A stretch of 64,000 bases of DNA from Protonemura montana (lineage: Eukaryota; Arthropoda; Insecta; Plecoptera; Nemouridae). Below, piece by piece: positions 1 through 11,053 of this stretch (positions are counted from its first letter, which is position 1; each line of letters begins with the position of its first letter). The notes below the pieces were generated by a model. That model saw only the letters and a list, made by a program, of their open reading frames with translations. It ran no database searches and was not told the origin of the DNA. The position numbers and the translations under genes are program-made. The DNA is taken from NCBI GenBank assembly GCA_947568835.1, contig OX387604.1, positions 6,231,860 to 6,295,859 of the forward strand, given 5' to 3'.

Positions 1-391
1 ATTCTCTCCACGGTGTTCTATGGCGGAAGCTAAAAAACTAATTCGTAGGTTGAAAAATTCGCCCCTAGGAATCCAAATTAAACTTTGTAATTAGCTTATA
101 TCCTCATTAAGGAAAGAGATGACGAACCATCTCAACTCGCAGGCAATATTTTTTTGTTACCTTGCGTGTCTTCATTAATTTTTATTATCTACTTTATACA
201 GTTTTCTTTTTCTTTGAGACAACAGAAATTTTGATTTTAATAAATAACTTTGTACACAGTGTGCTTTTATAATCCATAGTGGCTGAAGCGAAGCTGTTTA
301 TTAATTGTATGCCAATTTAAAAGTCTGATGTACTTTATTTTCCTAACAACAATTGTGTTCAGGGATTTTGTTTGATTTTTTGTTTCTGTTC
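1..391. other. no gene seen
   Basis: A+T-rich unique sequence. I see no open frame of note, no RNA gene and no repeat. Confidence 0.6.
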
Positions 392-433
392 AGGTGGATG
401 GGTAGATGGGTGGAGTAGATGAATAGGTGGGTA
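392..433. repeat. degenerate GGTGGATG-type tandem repeat
   Basis: A short run of variants on GGTGGATG, GGTAGATG and GGTGGGTAG. It is impure and only about 40 bases long. The stretch that follows (445-660) is C+T-rich on the plus strand and contains a run of 12 C at 633-644. The open frames here come from this pyrimidine bias and carry no recognisable domain. Confidence 0.6.
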
Positions 434-660
434 GTATATTGCAACTTTAGTTGCCACCTAGCCCCGTTCCACCCTCTCTCCCATAATATCCCTCTTACCC
501 TCGCCCTCGCCCCATCACCTCACTCCCTCTCCCTCCAGCTCTCGAACTGTCGGTCTCTCGGTCTTTGTCTCGTGATCTGTCTCCGCATTTCATGGTATTC
601 TACTTGATTCAGAACACACCGCGCTATCTCCGCCCCCCCCCCCCTCATCGCCCTCTCCCA

Positions 661-1151
661 CAGCCCCTTTGGCAACCCATGACAACGCTAGGTGGGAGCC
701 TCTGTTGTCATGGAAACGGCCCACGCGAGCAGGTACAAAACATCATATAGATCCCGTTTCATATGGACCAATTACCTGTTTGGATGAACACAATATCGAT
801 ACCAGTGCTGCCACGTGATACCTACTATTATATTATAACTCTTGTCAGGATACCAGAGGAAATTCCTTCTCACGAGTAAAATAAATGTACACTACAAAAC
901 TACGTGTTGCTTGATATTTAAGAAAATATTGCCTAGTTTGTGGAATTAAAATTAAATTTTAGCCTCTCAATTATCGTGTAAGAATCTTGCGGCTAAAAAA
1001 AACTAATTTGAAACGTTAAAATGCCTCCGGGATGCTGGTAGGAAAAAGTTAAATGACGCTACTCTACCTTCTGCAATCAACTCGCCCGTTTGCTGGCTGC
1101 TAATTATTTTTAAAACCAGTGTAGCTTGCACGAATCAACTCCATCAACCCC
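661..1151. other. no gene seen
   Basis: Unique sequence with no domain, RNA gene or repeat that I can recognise. Confidence 0.6.
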
Positions 1152-1223
1152 GAGTCCTGAGTCCTGAGTCCTGAGTCCTGAGTCCTGAGTCCTGAGTCCT
1201 GACTACTGACTCCTGACTCCTGA
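1152..1223 (+). repeat. 7-bp minisatellite GAGTCCT
   Basis: Seven nearly perfect head-to-tail copies of GAGTCCT are followed by variants (GACTACT, GACTCCT) to about 1223. The change from GAGTCCT to GACTCCT happens once, near the right end, as expected for an array growing by slippage from its left part. Confidence 0.95.
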
Positions 1224-4200
1224 ACACCGACAGGCCATGAAACAACATTCGTCTACACTTTTCAAATGAGGGGGTTTCAAATAATTCTGTGCAATATACA
1301 ATTTTTAATAATCCGACTTCACAACTGGTATTGGCGTCAAATACCTCTTATTATAATTGGTTGCCTTTAGAAAGCTTACACTGAGATCATATACCACTAT
1401 ACTCCTTACAACAAATTGAGTTTTATAACCGGATATTTTGAAAGATATTAAAGATATATTTTTTTATTATTAATATTATTATTTGCCTTCAGCGTTGAAA
1501 ATGTGCGGACGAGAGATGTTGTGGGTATTTTCACGAGATTTTCACCAATTTACATATTTTTCATCTTTCCAGAGGAACAGACACGTTATACTCGTTTGTT
1601 TTTCTTTGTGCGTTCTTTCATTATGCTTTTACGCTTGAAATACCAGTTTAAAGTGTAGTTTTCGTGGCAGAATTTCACGCAGGTACCAAGTTTTTCGGCC
1701 AGTTGAGGAGGCGCAATTTTTTGTGCTATTAATTAAAGACAAGGCTGGCCCAGGGCTGTATTTAGTATTTCTGGTAACCTGTACGAAACAATGTTTCAGT
1801 TTTTTATTCGAGATTTTCATCAACATATAATACCAATTTCTACCCCAAAGAAGTAACTGTGTATCTCTTTTATGCCGAATTATTTGCACTATCACTTAAA
1901 ATCCGAAAAGCAACTATATTTAAAGACTTTGGATTATTAACTGCATAAAAGTTGCGAGGAGGGTCACACGTTTGGGTCACACCCAAGCTAACGGCTTGTG
2001 CTTGGTTGTGTATTGCAGTTAAATTTCAAAAGAAAACTGCCCGAAAGAAAGCCCCAAAAAAAAAATTGAAATCAAGTTTATTTTTCGAAACAATCTACGC
2101 CTTAGGGAGGACATAAATTTGTTTAATTTTTCCATTTGTTTAGTATTTCAGTCTCTTATATTTTCCACCTCTAAATGTTTACACTGGGCCATGGTTCAGT
2201 TAGGCATTCCTAATTTACGATTTGAGGTTGCCATGCGAGTAATTCAGTAATTTCAATGACGATTTTGCCACAGTCAACCCAAGTGGAGATCGTGCTAGAA
2301 ATCCACTTGGCAAATTAGTAATACTTCCAGGTTAGAGAAACTTTATTATGTCTCTTTCATCTTAGGCGATCTGTAATCTGATCTAAGCAACTTTATAATA
2401 TCAGATTCTGTATGAACTGTAATACTTCAAATTTCACACAAGAATAATTATGTCAGTTTTGCATGTTCAAACGAAGGTAGCACATCTAATGTCCACGATA
2501 TCTCAATTACATTAATGAAAATAATTTCAACGTGAAAGTAAGGAATTTCCTTGATAACCGTATCTAGTAAATGCTTTCCTTTTTCAAGTTACCGCTTCTC
2601 TCGTAATTTTATGCTACGAATTTAAAAATTATGATCAGATTTTAGAAGTTATAAAAAGGGACACAAACTTCAAACAGGTCTTTCCATTTCGATCGACATG
2701 CACAGTTATTTCGTTTCAAACTTTATATTTTACCTAATCAAGTTAATAATTAGTTGGTGGATTATTTTACGTCTTCTAAAATGAATGCAAAGTTTTAACG
2801 ACTATACCAGTTAGGTAGATGTCACCATCAAATTAACTTATTTATTTATCAGTGAAACGAGTTTTCCTGTAGAAAGGATGTAAAACAAATCAAACTTGGT
2901 TGTTATTTTCTTGTCAATATTTTCCTCTGCATTGATTCCATCACGGATGCACGGTGGAGCTGAAAGTTAATTATCGTGCAAATAACTATGTTCATAATTA
3001 AGTACGAACAACGTGAACATTTCAGTAGGTTTCTGATTATCTCTGCACAAAAAAAAATATCACTCCAAATTCCATAAAATTGTACCATCTCTCTTCCCCT
3101 TCCATCCCATAATTACATCCACGGAATCACTAATCTTATATAAAGTTCAGTTTATTTAAACTCCAATATCGTACCCACATAATAGTTTTTATGCTCGACT
3201 AAATTTTAACAAATACATTTACCGAATCTGCTGTGCCTATTGTATTTTACATTTTTTAATTAGAAGCCTCCTCAGACGATGGTAAAACGCAGAAAAACTG
3301 CTCTGTCGCTTTTTGAACTCAGTGTTTGTCACTAAAAGATGGATAGCAATCACATGATCTAAAAAAAATTTCCTTTTTTTTTCATCGCGTCTCTCGTTTA
3401 ATAAAATCACTAAAAAAAATTAGCTTAATCAACGATCAACTAAATAAAAACTAATTATGACTACATAAGTGCCCCAATACTAAAGTCAACTTTGACTTAG
3501 TGTTTTGAAATTCATCCAAAATCTAGAGACGTTCAACATTTTTAAATATTAAAAACAACGTTTTAGGTTACTCAACTAAAATTAAGTTTAATTATTAAAT
3601 CTAAGTACTCAAATAAACGTAACAGTTCAAGATATTTATCCAAAAATATCAATTGAGGCGTTTGGGATACTTAAGAAGTGCAAGAATAAACGTTCACTGC
3701 TCTAAAAGTAGCTCTATAATGTTGTATACTTCCTCTCATTAAATACATAATTATATTCACTCTTCCCTTATTACAAGAAAAAATTACAGCTCAATGGTGG
3801 TGTACCTTTGGCAAAGGGTTAAGAGTTCAGCTTTAGAACTTGAGCACTCTTGCATGCTTCCAATTGGCTCACGCCTTGGGTGCCAACAGCCGTCAAGGGT
3901 GCCGCCAACCCTCCCCAGCAACACCCACCCGACCACCCACAGGGGCGACTTGTAAGAACCGGATTGTGTTGTTTCGGGTAGGAACTCCACCAGCTAGACC
4001 ACAACTTCGAAAACAATGGGCGGCGAATGGGGCAGGAACTGCCCGCTAGCTCGAAGGCGCACTCAGCACTGACAAAGCTAGAACATTTACCAATTAAAAA
4101 CATCTCGCTTGCGAATAGCTGAGAATGATGAAACAGACTTTTCCAGGACATCTTTATGAAATGTAGCTTGTTCTTGATATTAGCTGATGCCTGTAGGTAT

Positions 4201-4492
4201 TCCGTAAATACCACATTTTTATGTCTCACTCTTTCATCATACATACAGGATAATGCTCTTTCGTAGCATTTTCATTATCCAAATGGAAAGCATAATGCAG
4301 ACTTTAACAGCGCACTTGGAAACAAGAAATTACTCCACAAAGCTAAGTTAAACACTCATCCCTTTGCTGCTGTCATTCTCCTGTTTACGAACACTTGGCT
4401 CTCTTTTTGCAACTCCGACGCCGCACACTAAAACTTATGCAGGGATCGCAATCTCGTGGAGGCTAATTACTGAAAACTAAATGCACATTCTA
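1224..4492. other. long stretch without a recognisable gene
   Basis: A+T-rich unique DNA. Minus-strand frames at 1629-1895 (88 codons) and 2903-3088 (61 codons) have no family resemblance that I can see. A G+C-richer pocket at about 3840-4070 opens several overlapping frames on both strands, including 141 codons on the minus strand at 3819-4244. Overlap on both strands suggests low stop density, not coding. No tRNA-like boxes were found. Confidence 0.5.
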
Positions 4493-4519
4493 TTTTTTTT
4501 TTTTTTTTATTATTATTAA
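4493..4519. repeat. T16 tract followed by (ATT)n
   Basis: A run of 16 T is followed by three or four ATT units. On the minus strand this reads as an A+T-rich tail, as left by retroelements inserted in the minus direction. No element body can be recognised beside it. Confidence 0.7.
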
Positions 4520-4731
4520 ATGCAGTACTTGGGCGATCTTTTACGAGTATCTAAATTGTGACAATACGACGAATACGAATAGAATAAAAGCTTCTTGTTG
4601 CGAACTGTTGAAGTGATAGGGCAGGTGCCGAAAGCAGAGTGCAAATCAGAGACAATCGTTCCCCAGGGTGCAACCATGAACCCCGACGGTACCACTGGTT
4701 AATGATATCGCTTTCTCACACTGTTTTCGGG

Positions 4732-4870
4732 GATACTGGGGTTACTGGGGTTACTGGGGTTACTGGGGTTACTGGGGTTACTGGAGTTGCTGGGGTTACT
4801 GGGGTTACTGAGGTTACTGGGGTTACTGGGGTTACTGGAGTTGCTGGGGTTACTGGAGTTGCTGGCGTTA
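4732..4870 (+). repeat. 9-bp minisatellite ACTGGGGTT
   Basis: About 15 head-to-tail copies of the 9-mer ACTGGGGTT, with sporadic ACTGGAGTT, GCTGGGGTT and ACTGAGGTT variants. Because 9 is a multiple of 3, all six frames inherit a periodic peptide. The plus-strand frame 4639-4947 reads as Gly-Val-Thr triplets, and minus-strand frames read as Ser-Asn-Pro or Thr-Pro-Val repeats. I regard these as by-products of the DNA repeat, not collagen-like genes. Confidence 0.95.
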
Positions 4871-4934
4871 CTTTTGTTATGGAGCATATTGGTGTTACTG
4901 TGACTTTGTTTAACTGTGTCACTGTATCACTACT

Positions 4935-5016
4935 GTTAATGGTGTAACTTGGGTGAACGGTGTTATATGGGTTAATGGTGTTACATGGGTTAATGGTGTT
5001 ACATGGGTTAATGGTG
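4935..5016 (+). repeat. 18-bp minisatellite
   Basis: Four and a half copies of an 18-mer with consensus GTTAATGGTGTTACATGG, starting at 4935, 4953, 4971 and 4989. The third and fourth copies are identical and the first two are diverged. It lies 65 bases after the 9-bp array and shares the GTTA/GGTGTTAC vocabulary, so both may derive from one ancestral repeat (inference). Confidence 0.9.
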
Positions 5017-6097
5017 ATGTCACTAGCAGTCTGGATAGCAGCAGCTACTGCTGTATGGTGCTCATGCTCAGATTTGACTTCGTAACACCGAATTTGCGCG
5101 AAAAGTTACCTTATATAATGGGTAACCTCTGAAATAACCTTGATGCTTGCCCCAATGAGCGAGCGGCATGCTTCAGATTTTTTTACAACTATGCGAGTTT
5201 TCAAGATATGGATTTGAGCGTTTTGTCGAAATGAATTTTACAATGAAATGTTCTTGGAAGAAAACTTTTAAAATATCTGAAGTTTTTTAAAGGGTGTAAT
5301 AAAATACAGAAGAGCAAAAAGCTAATAAAAATGTGATTATTTTCACAATCCTATCAAAAAGTGAATCTCAGTTTTTAAGTTTTTCATAAGCTGCCATAAC
5401 TTTTAATTCGAGTTAAAAGAATGAAGATCCAGAGACTGGAAAAATTATCGTCAGCGCTGTAAACGTGCGTAATTATTTTATTGCTGTAAGTAACTTTTCG
5501 TCCTTCACTGGCCATTATGAGTTGAAAACATTTCCTAAAGCATGTTATTGTCTACACATTGGTGTCCTGTTTTGCACATGCTTTTTCTTGAGATTCTTTG
5601 TATATTTCCTTGCTAATTCCAGTGAGTAACGCTTCATAGCGAAGACACATTTATTTAAAAAATAACCATTTCAAAGGTGTGTATTGAGTGTATTTCGCAC
5701 TTGAAAACATTGCTGTAGCAAAACGAAATCGGACAGTATTTTTACTTCACTGAGCATTCAAAGAAGTACCTATTTTGAAAAGTTTTTTGAATATCATTTC
5801 TAGCCAAAAAAAGACAAAAGGCATATCATAATATAATTTCTTTTTAAAACTGTCTGTACCTTCACTTTTTTTCATTTATATCTTTGTTTTGACTGTTACG
5901 TAAAATCAGCTTGACAATGGCCGAACTGTTTAAGTGCTCAATATTATTTTATATAAATAGGGACAAGCTTCCAACAACTGCTTGCGTGCATGTCAGTAGT
6001 CGGTATTGAGTAAAGAGGTATGGATTAAAGGCATTGTAGTGTGAAGTAATCAGGCAGAGTAGTGAGCGGGTGCACACACTCACAGATCTAGCGTCGA
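5017..6097. other. no gene seen
   Basis: A+T-rich unique sequence. I see no domain, RNA gene or repeat. Confidence 0.6.
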
Positions 6098-6172
6098 TCG
6101 GTGTGGGTCGGTGTGGGTCGGTGTGGGTCGGTGTGGGTCGGCGTGGGTCGGTATAGGTCGGTGAGGGCCGAT
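6098..6172 (+). repeat. 10-bp minisatellite GGTGTGGGTC
   Basis: About seven copies of GGTGTGGGTC. The first four are perfect. The last three decay (GGCGTGGGTC, GGTATAGGTC, GGTGAGGGCC). The 130-codon minus-strand frame across it contains a Thr-Asp-Pro-rich stretch produced by the repeat. Confidence 0.95.
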
Positions 6173-9069
6173 GAGGCCTCGTGTGCGACCAAGTCAACGC
6201 ATATTGTGGACCGGGAGCAGCGGCGGCGACGGCTCTAACTACATCCGCTCCACTAAAGCCAGTAGTCGAATGAAGCAGGAGCTTGACGCTAAGGACTAGC
6301 AGGTTAGGAATAGACAGGGCAGTGCCAGGCAGAGCAGGCAAGTTAAGGATAGGGAACTATTGCACTAGTCGGAACGAAGCACCCGCGTTTATTTCATTGT
6401 TTAGACAAAACAAAATTGGTAAGAGGTGGTCTTTGCAGTTGGATTTCATCAGTCCCGAGTCTGCAGTGAACATCCGACAGAAAGTTCTTTGAAACTGTAA
6501 CCTTTGTTTACGCACTAATACGAATTTTGGAAATTGATTAGATCGTTTTGCGAGTATACTCTTTGCTACTGTTAAAATGGTAACACATTACAATTTTACT
6601 TTCGACCAAAGTGTAGTTAAAGGGTGGTTTAATTATGGGTAATCATTGAGTTAAATGGTTCATTAACATATACACCTATTTAAAATTAACTGTTTTACGG
6701 TAACTCATTTGGAAAGATTCTCTTCCAGTTTTACCTCTATTTATTGTCATGTAAACCCTTAAGCAGGCCCTCAACTATACGGAAACAAGAGTCATCCTGT
6801 TAAGTTATCCAGGGAGCAAGTTCCTCCTTAGAAACTTTGTATGTAAGATCCAAATACACATCCTGCCATCCTCGGAATTGCTTGACCGAACCTTGCCACA
6901 ACTTGGATCGTCAAGTTAAATTCAAGCGTGTACCCTTAACTCTCCCTCACATCTGCATCAATGGACTAGAATCTTTCAAGTAACCCTTTGCGCTGAAGAA
7001 CGAATGCTAAGCGCACCCTTAATTTGGATAAATGAGAGTTTATGGCTGTTTTCAAATGTGAAAAGCATACGACAGTTACGGCATGTGGCATACGAGGAAC
7101 GGCTTGTTCAGTGCTCAACCTCTATATCGATGTCAGTGTGATTCGTTTAACATCATCGTATGCGAGCTGCAGCCTCTACCTGAAATCAAGAGGATGCTTT
7201 CGGGAGCACGTAATAGTTGGCGAGCTTAACGCGGTGAACTTCGGTCGGCTGTGGAGCACGGGCATGAGATTGGGGCAGGGGCGCGGGACGAGGGGGTGGT
7301 TAGGAGAAGGGAGAAGGAAGAGATCTACTTAAATGGGCCTTTGCAATAATGGGATTAGCCCTCAGGCCGTTCGCAAGGCACGCAGGATTTCTGCACCACC
7401 TTAATACTATCGGGAAAGAAACCCGGCGCCATGCATGGAAATACTCTAGCGATAATAAAATGATAAAATACAAAATTAATAATGAAATATAGCATCAAAG
7501 AGAAAAAATGTTTCTATGCGCGATCAAATTTATTCTTGGGGTATGCTTCGTGACACTGCCGCCAAATAGCCGTTGATTTAGTGTGGAAAGCTAATATCAA
7601 GGTCGTAACAAGGCAGATGGACATGTTAACATGGGGTTGATCCAGAGGGTATCTGTGATTTTCATGAATGCGAGTATCAGAGCTCTAAAATTTATATTTG
7701 GAGTTTGATTTAAATCAATAAAAATGTTTATCGAAGTGCTTTAAGTTTCTTTTACAAGAAGAATTATGGTCGTCTTTGTTAGGTGTGAGCTTGGATGTTC
7801 CGTTAAATAAAGTTGGCAACGTAAACTGAAAGTGACAATGATACCCTCACGTTCTGAGATCAAGTCCTCCAGAAAATGTGAACTTCAAGGCAAACACCAA
7901 ACAGGTGAATACTCTAATCATTCCATGGGTCTTACTCTTGTTTCTAATTCCCAAAGATGAGTCTTGAGCAGAATTCTAGGTCAAAGGATGACATCTGTTC
8001 ATATTTAGCGTTGATTTATTTTAAGCGGCTGCTATGATATCGATAAATTTGACATGCAGCTGATGCCAGAGAACAGTTATAAGTCGTGTGCCCTTCAAGA
8101 AGTATACATTAAGGAAACGCTGGTGTAAAAGGAAAGTTGTAACTGTATAGGTGAACCAAGAAATATATACTCTTGCCAAACCCTGGAAATTAATCAAAGT
8201 AAAGTTTTCCAGCTTGGTATTAATTATGATTTATCACTGCAAGGTTCTATAGAATCCGAAAGTTTGGCTTTATGGACCAAAAGTAGCAGATCCTAATGAA
8301 ATACCGAAACTACTGTGCATTGAAGTGAAGTTTCTAACAACAAAATGTCAGCAGGCAAAATGTAGATATAGGTGGAAAACTTGGTGGAAAACTTGCAAGG
8401 TGGGCCTCGGTGAATTACGAGAAGACCCTGCTCCCAAATCCATGATTCTAGTCTGCACTCTGCAGGAAGTACGAACCAACTTCTTAGTGGAAGAATACCA
8501 TGCACTTAATATTATCTACGCTTTATGAAGCGGGCAAAGAACAAGTCAAATATGCTATTTGCTTACATTTGGCATCTCGCAAAATTTGTGACGTTAATAC
8601 CATTTGTTTTCGGGCAGTCTTAAAAATGCATGAGCAATATTAAAAGCGTTTTGGAGGCCTGCAGTTCGCAGAGTTGACTTTGATGCCGTTGTTTACGCAG
8701 GGAGTTTGTAAATACAAGCTTTTACTTGAATACATATGTACGCCAAATAAACCGCTATCTCTGAGAGTAGCCAGAGGTTACCAGGAATATATCTTTCAAG
8801 TTTTGTACATGTCTTAGACTACAGAGCAAAGTCAACATTCATTTACATTTTGATTACACAGGTTTGTGGCCGGATTTAACTTACGGCGTTATTTGAAATA
8901 AAACACAATAATTTACATGCCTATACATATAGATAATATTTTGAAATGTATCTAAAAGGTTTATCAAAATGTTAGGAGTAATATTTCACACCTAAACAAA
9001 CACTGACATTTTATGTTGGCTACCTCCACTGAGCAATATACACTTTTCCAGATTTACAATCGCAGCAAA
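6173..9069. other. no gene recognised
   Basis: Unique DNA. The plus frame 7042-7332 starts with ATG and runs 96 codons, but it ends in an Arg/Gly-rich low-complexity tail made by a G-rich pocket at 7240-7320 and has no domain I recognise. A 67-codon frame at 8325-8528 contains a short Ala-Lys-Cys-Arg-Tyr segment discussed in the findings. No RNA genes were seen. Confidence 0.5.
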
Positions 9070-9090
9070 TTTTTTTTTTTTTTTTTTTTT
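9070..9090. repeat. T21 homopolymer
   Basis: A run of 21 T. It could be the poly(A) tail of a minus-strand retrocopy, but the flanking sequence shows no recognisable element and I found no target-site duplication by eye. Confidence 0.9.
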
Positions 9091-11036
9091 AATATTGTAT
9101 CACTTTTCATAAAAATACGAGTTGTTACAAGCGGGGTCACGACGGCGGAAGTATTTCTTGTAAGATGTTTTACGCCTTTCCGCATGGTCGTCTACTACGA
9201 CATATTCCTTGCAGTTTATATAAGGATGTTCATGGCGTAAGACGCACCGATTTTGCTTCGTTGGCCCTAGTTTACAGTAGCTGTATCAAGAACGTGTACC
9301 AAATTGACAGGCCTAGATCGTGTTCATCTCAAGAGATATTGGATCAGATCAGATCTGAGTGGATTCGAACGGAACGATTCGGATCGTGGACCTAGGATTC
9401 TTGTTATATTTCTTCCGTCTTCTGGCAAGGTTCACCTGTGCCAACGGATTCAGCTGCTCAGCCCGCTGCAAATTTGGTTCAGCTGGTCTACGAAAGCAGA
9501 CCTGTTCTTCTGCGTAGACGTAGGTATAGGTAATTGGTGTGATCTTGTACACTTACAGCTCTAGGCAGAGTTTAGTCTTGAACGAGATCATTAATCACTG
9601 CAGCGCTGGCGGCTCCATACTTCCACGTGACCTTGCATGAACTAACCTGACCTCAACGCCTGTTCATTTGTTATTTGGGAGTGACACTCCATTACAACAT
9701 GGTACGAGACACTTTGATGAGAAGAGATGAGACGGTCTACGAGAGAGGAGAAAGTGGAAACACTGTTTCCGGTGTCATGAATTGCTAGTTGATGTCAACG
9801 GAAGAATATAAACACAAGGTTAATGTCAAACAAAATTCAGGATGGAAAACCCTCATCGAAAATTGTACGGCAGCAGCGTAATTTCCTTTGCCGGAGAGAA
9901 TTCTCATATTTCGTAAAGTTCCTATGATATGAAGAACGGTGGCAGTTATGATACTCTAGCCAAATAATTGCACTGATCTGAGAACGAGGATTTGCCTTAT
10001 CCTCGATATTGTATAACAAATGTATCAACCTATGGATATGTGTGTCCGGCAGAAAGCCAATTAGTAATCTGAAACCCAGCAGAGTTACCAAGCTAGCGAT
10101 GAAGAACACGCTCTAACATTATTCACTCTAATTTCAAAATACGCCACGAAATCGCCATGTTTACCGAGCTCAATTTGTTTCATTCTAGGCCATTCGTTTT
10201 CTGTAACGTTTTGATGCTTTCAGCTTTCGCAACTTTCCTTTACAAGTCGGGCTTACATCACCTTCATGTGGCATGTACCCTGCCTGCACGTGAAAGGACA
10301 ATAATTTCAAAAGATATGGGGGGTCTTGCATACAAAGTGGTTTCTATACCTATATGATAAACATGTTATATACTAATATGTAATGTATATATAGTTACAA
10401 TGTGTATTTTAATACGAGAAACGGCTTTAAAGCGTTGAAAAAATTCAGTGCATGGTGCATTGTGCGGTGTTTCCTGATGGGACTTAGTCTGAAGAGAGAG
10501 GAATAATTTTACTGTGTCTTCACTCTATTTTGTAATATTAACTTTTCTCCAGCATCCTTTGTCCAATTTTAGTTGTAATTTGAACTGTCCGGGGCTCGAT
10601 TTCCCGCTTGGATACACGTTTTTAAGATAAAATATCTTATGCGCATAAATCGAATAAAAAACCACCAAAAACTGGCATTCGCAATCTCAATAAGAATTCA
10701 CACATCAATCAATTAAGTTTGGGTTCAAAATGAGAGAGATCCTTTTACAATCAATAAGCAAATAAATGAAAAGAAAATCACACTTGTAAATAATGTTTAA
10801 GAGCGACACATTGTGCAATCGGTGCCAGGCTTATAGCAAGTGCGCAAGCAAAGAATGTTTAATATCCTAGTCCCGTATACGTAACAGTTTGTTTCCTGTG
10901 AAAAGTGTGACTTTTAGAAAGCAATTTCCCCGTCTTTCGCTTGTTATTAAGTTGCTTCGTAGAACGTAATTGCTCTAGTACACCTATTCAGGTGGTTAGC
11001 TAAGGAGCGTAACATGAAATGTTCATGCAAGTGACT
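9091..11036. other. no gene recognised
   Basis: Unique DNA. A short GATC-rich patch at 9340-9390 includes the 10-base palindrome TCAGATCTGA at 9349-9358. Frames at 9304-9564 and 9837-10109 show no known domain. Confidence 0.5.
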
Positions 11037-11053
11037 GCCAGCCAGCCAGCCAG
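11037..11053. repeat. (CCAG)n microsatellite
   Basis: About four copies of the tetramer CCAG/GCCA. The same tetramer recurs at 18593-18628. Confidence 0.8.

Noticed and set aside
4639-4947. Collagen-like protein with Gly-Val-Thr triplets
   Set aside because: The periodicity comes from a 9-bp DNA repeat. The flanks encode nothing collagen-like, and other frames show equally regular peptides.
7042-7332. ATG-started 96-codon frame as a small secreted protein
   Set aside because: No signal peptide or domain, and the last third is low-complexity Arg/Gly from a G-rich pocket.
9340-9395. tRNA B-box-like GTTCGAATCC on the minus strand
   Set aside because: No A box, acceptor stem or cloverleaf can be drawn around it.
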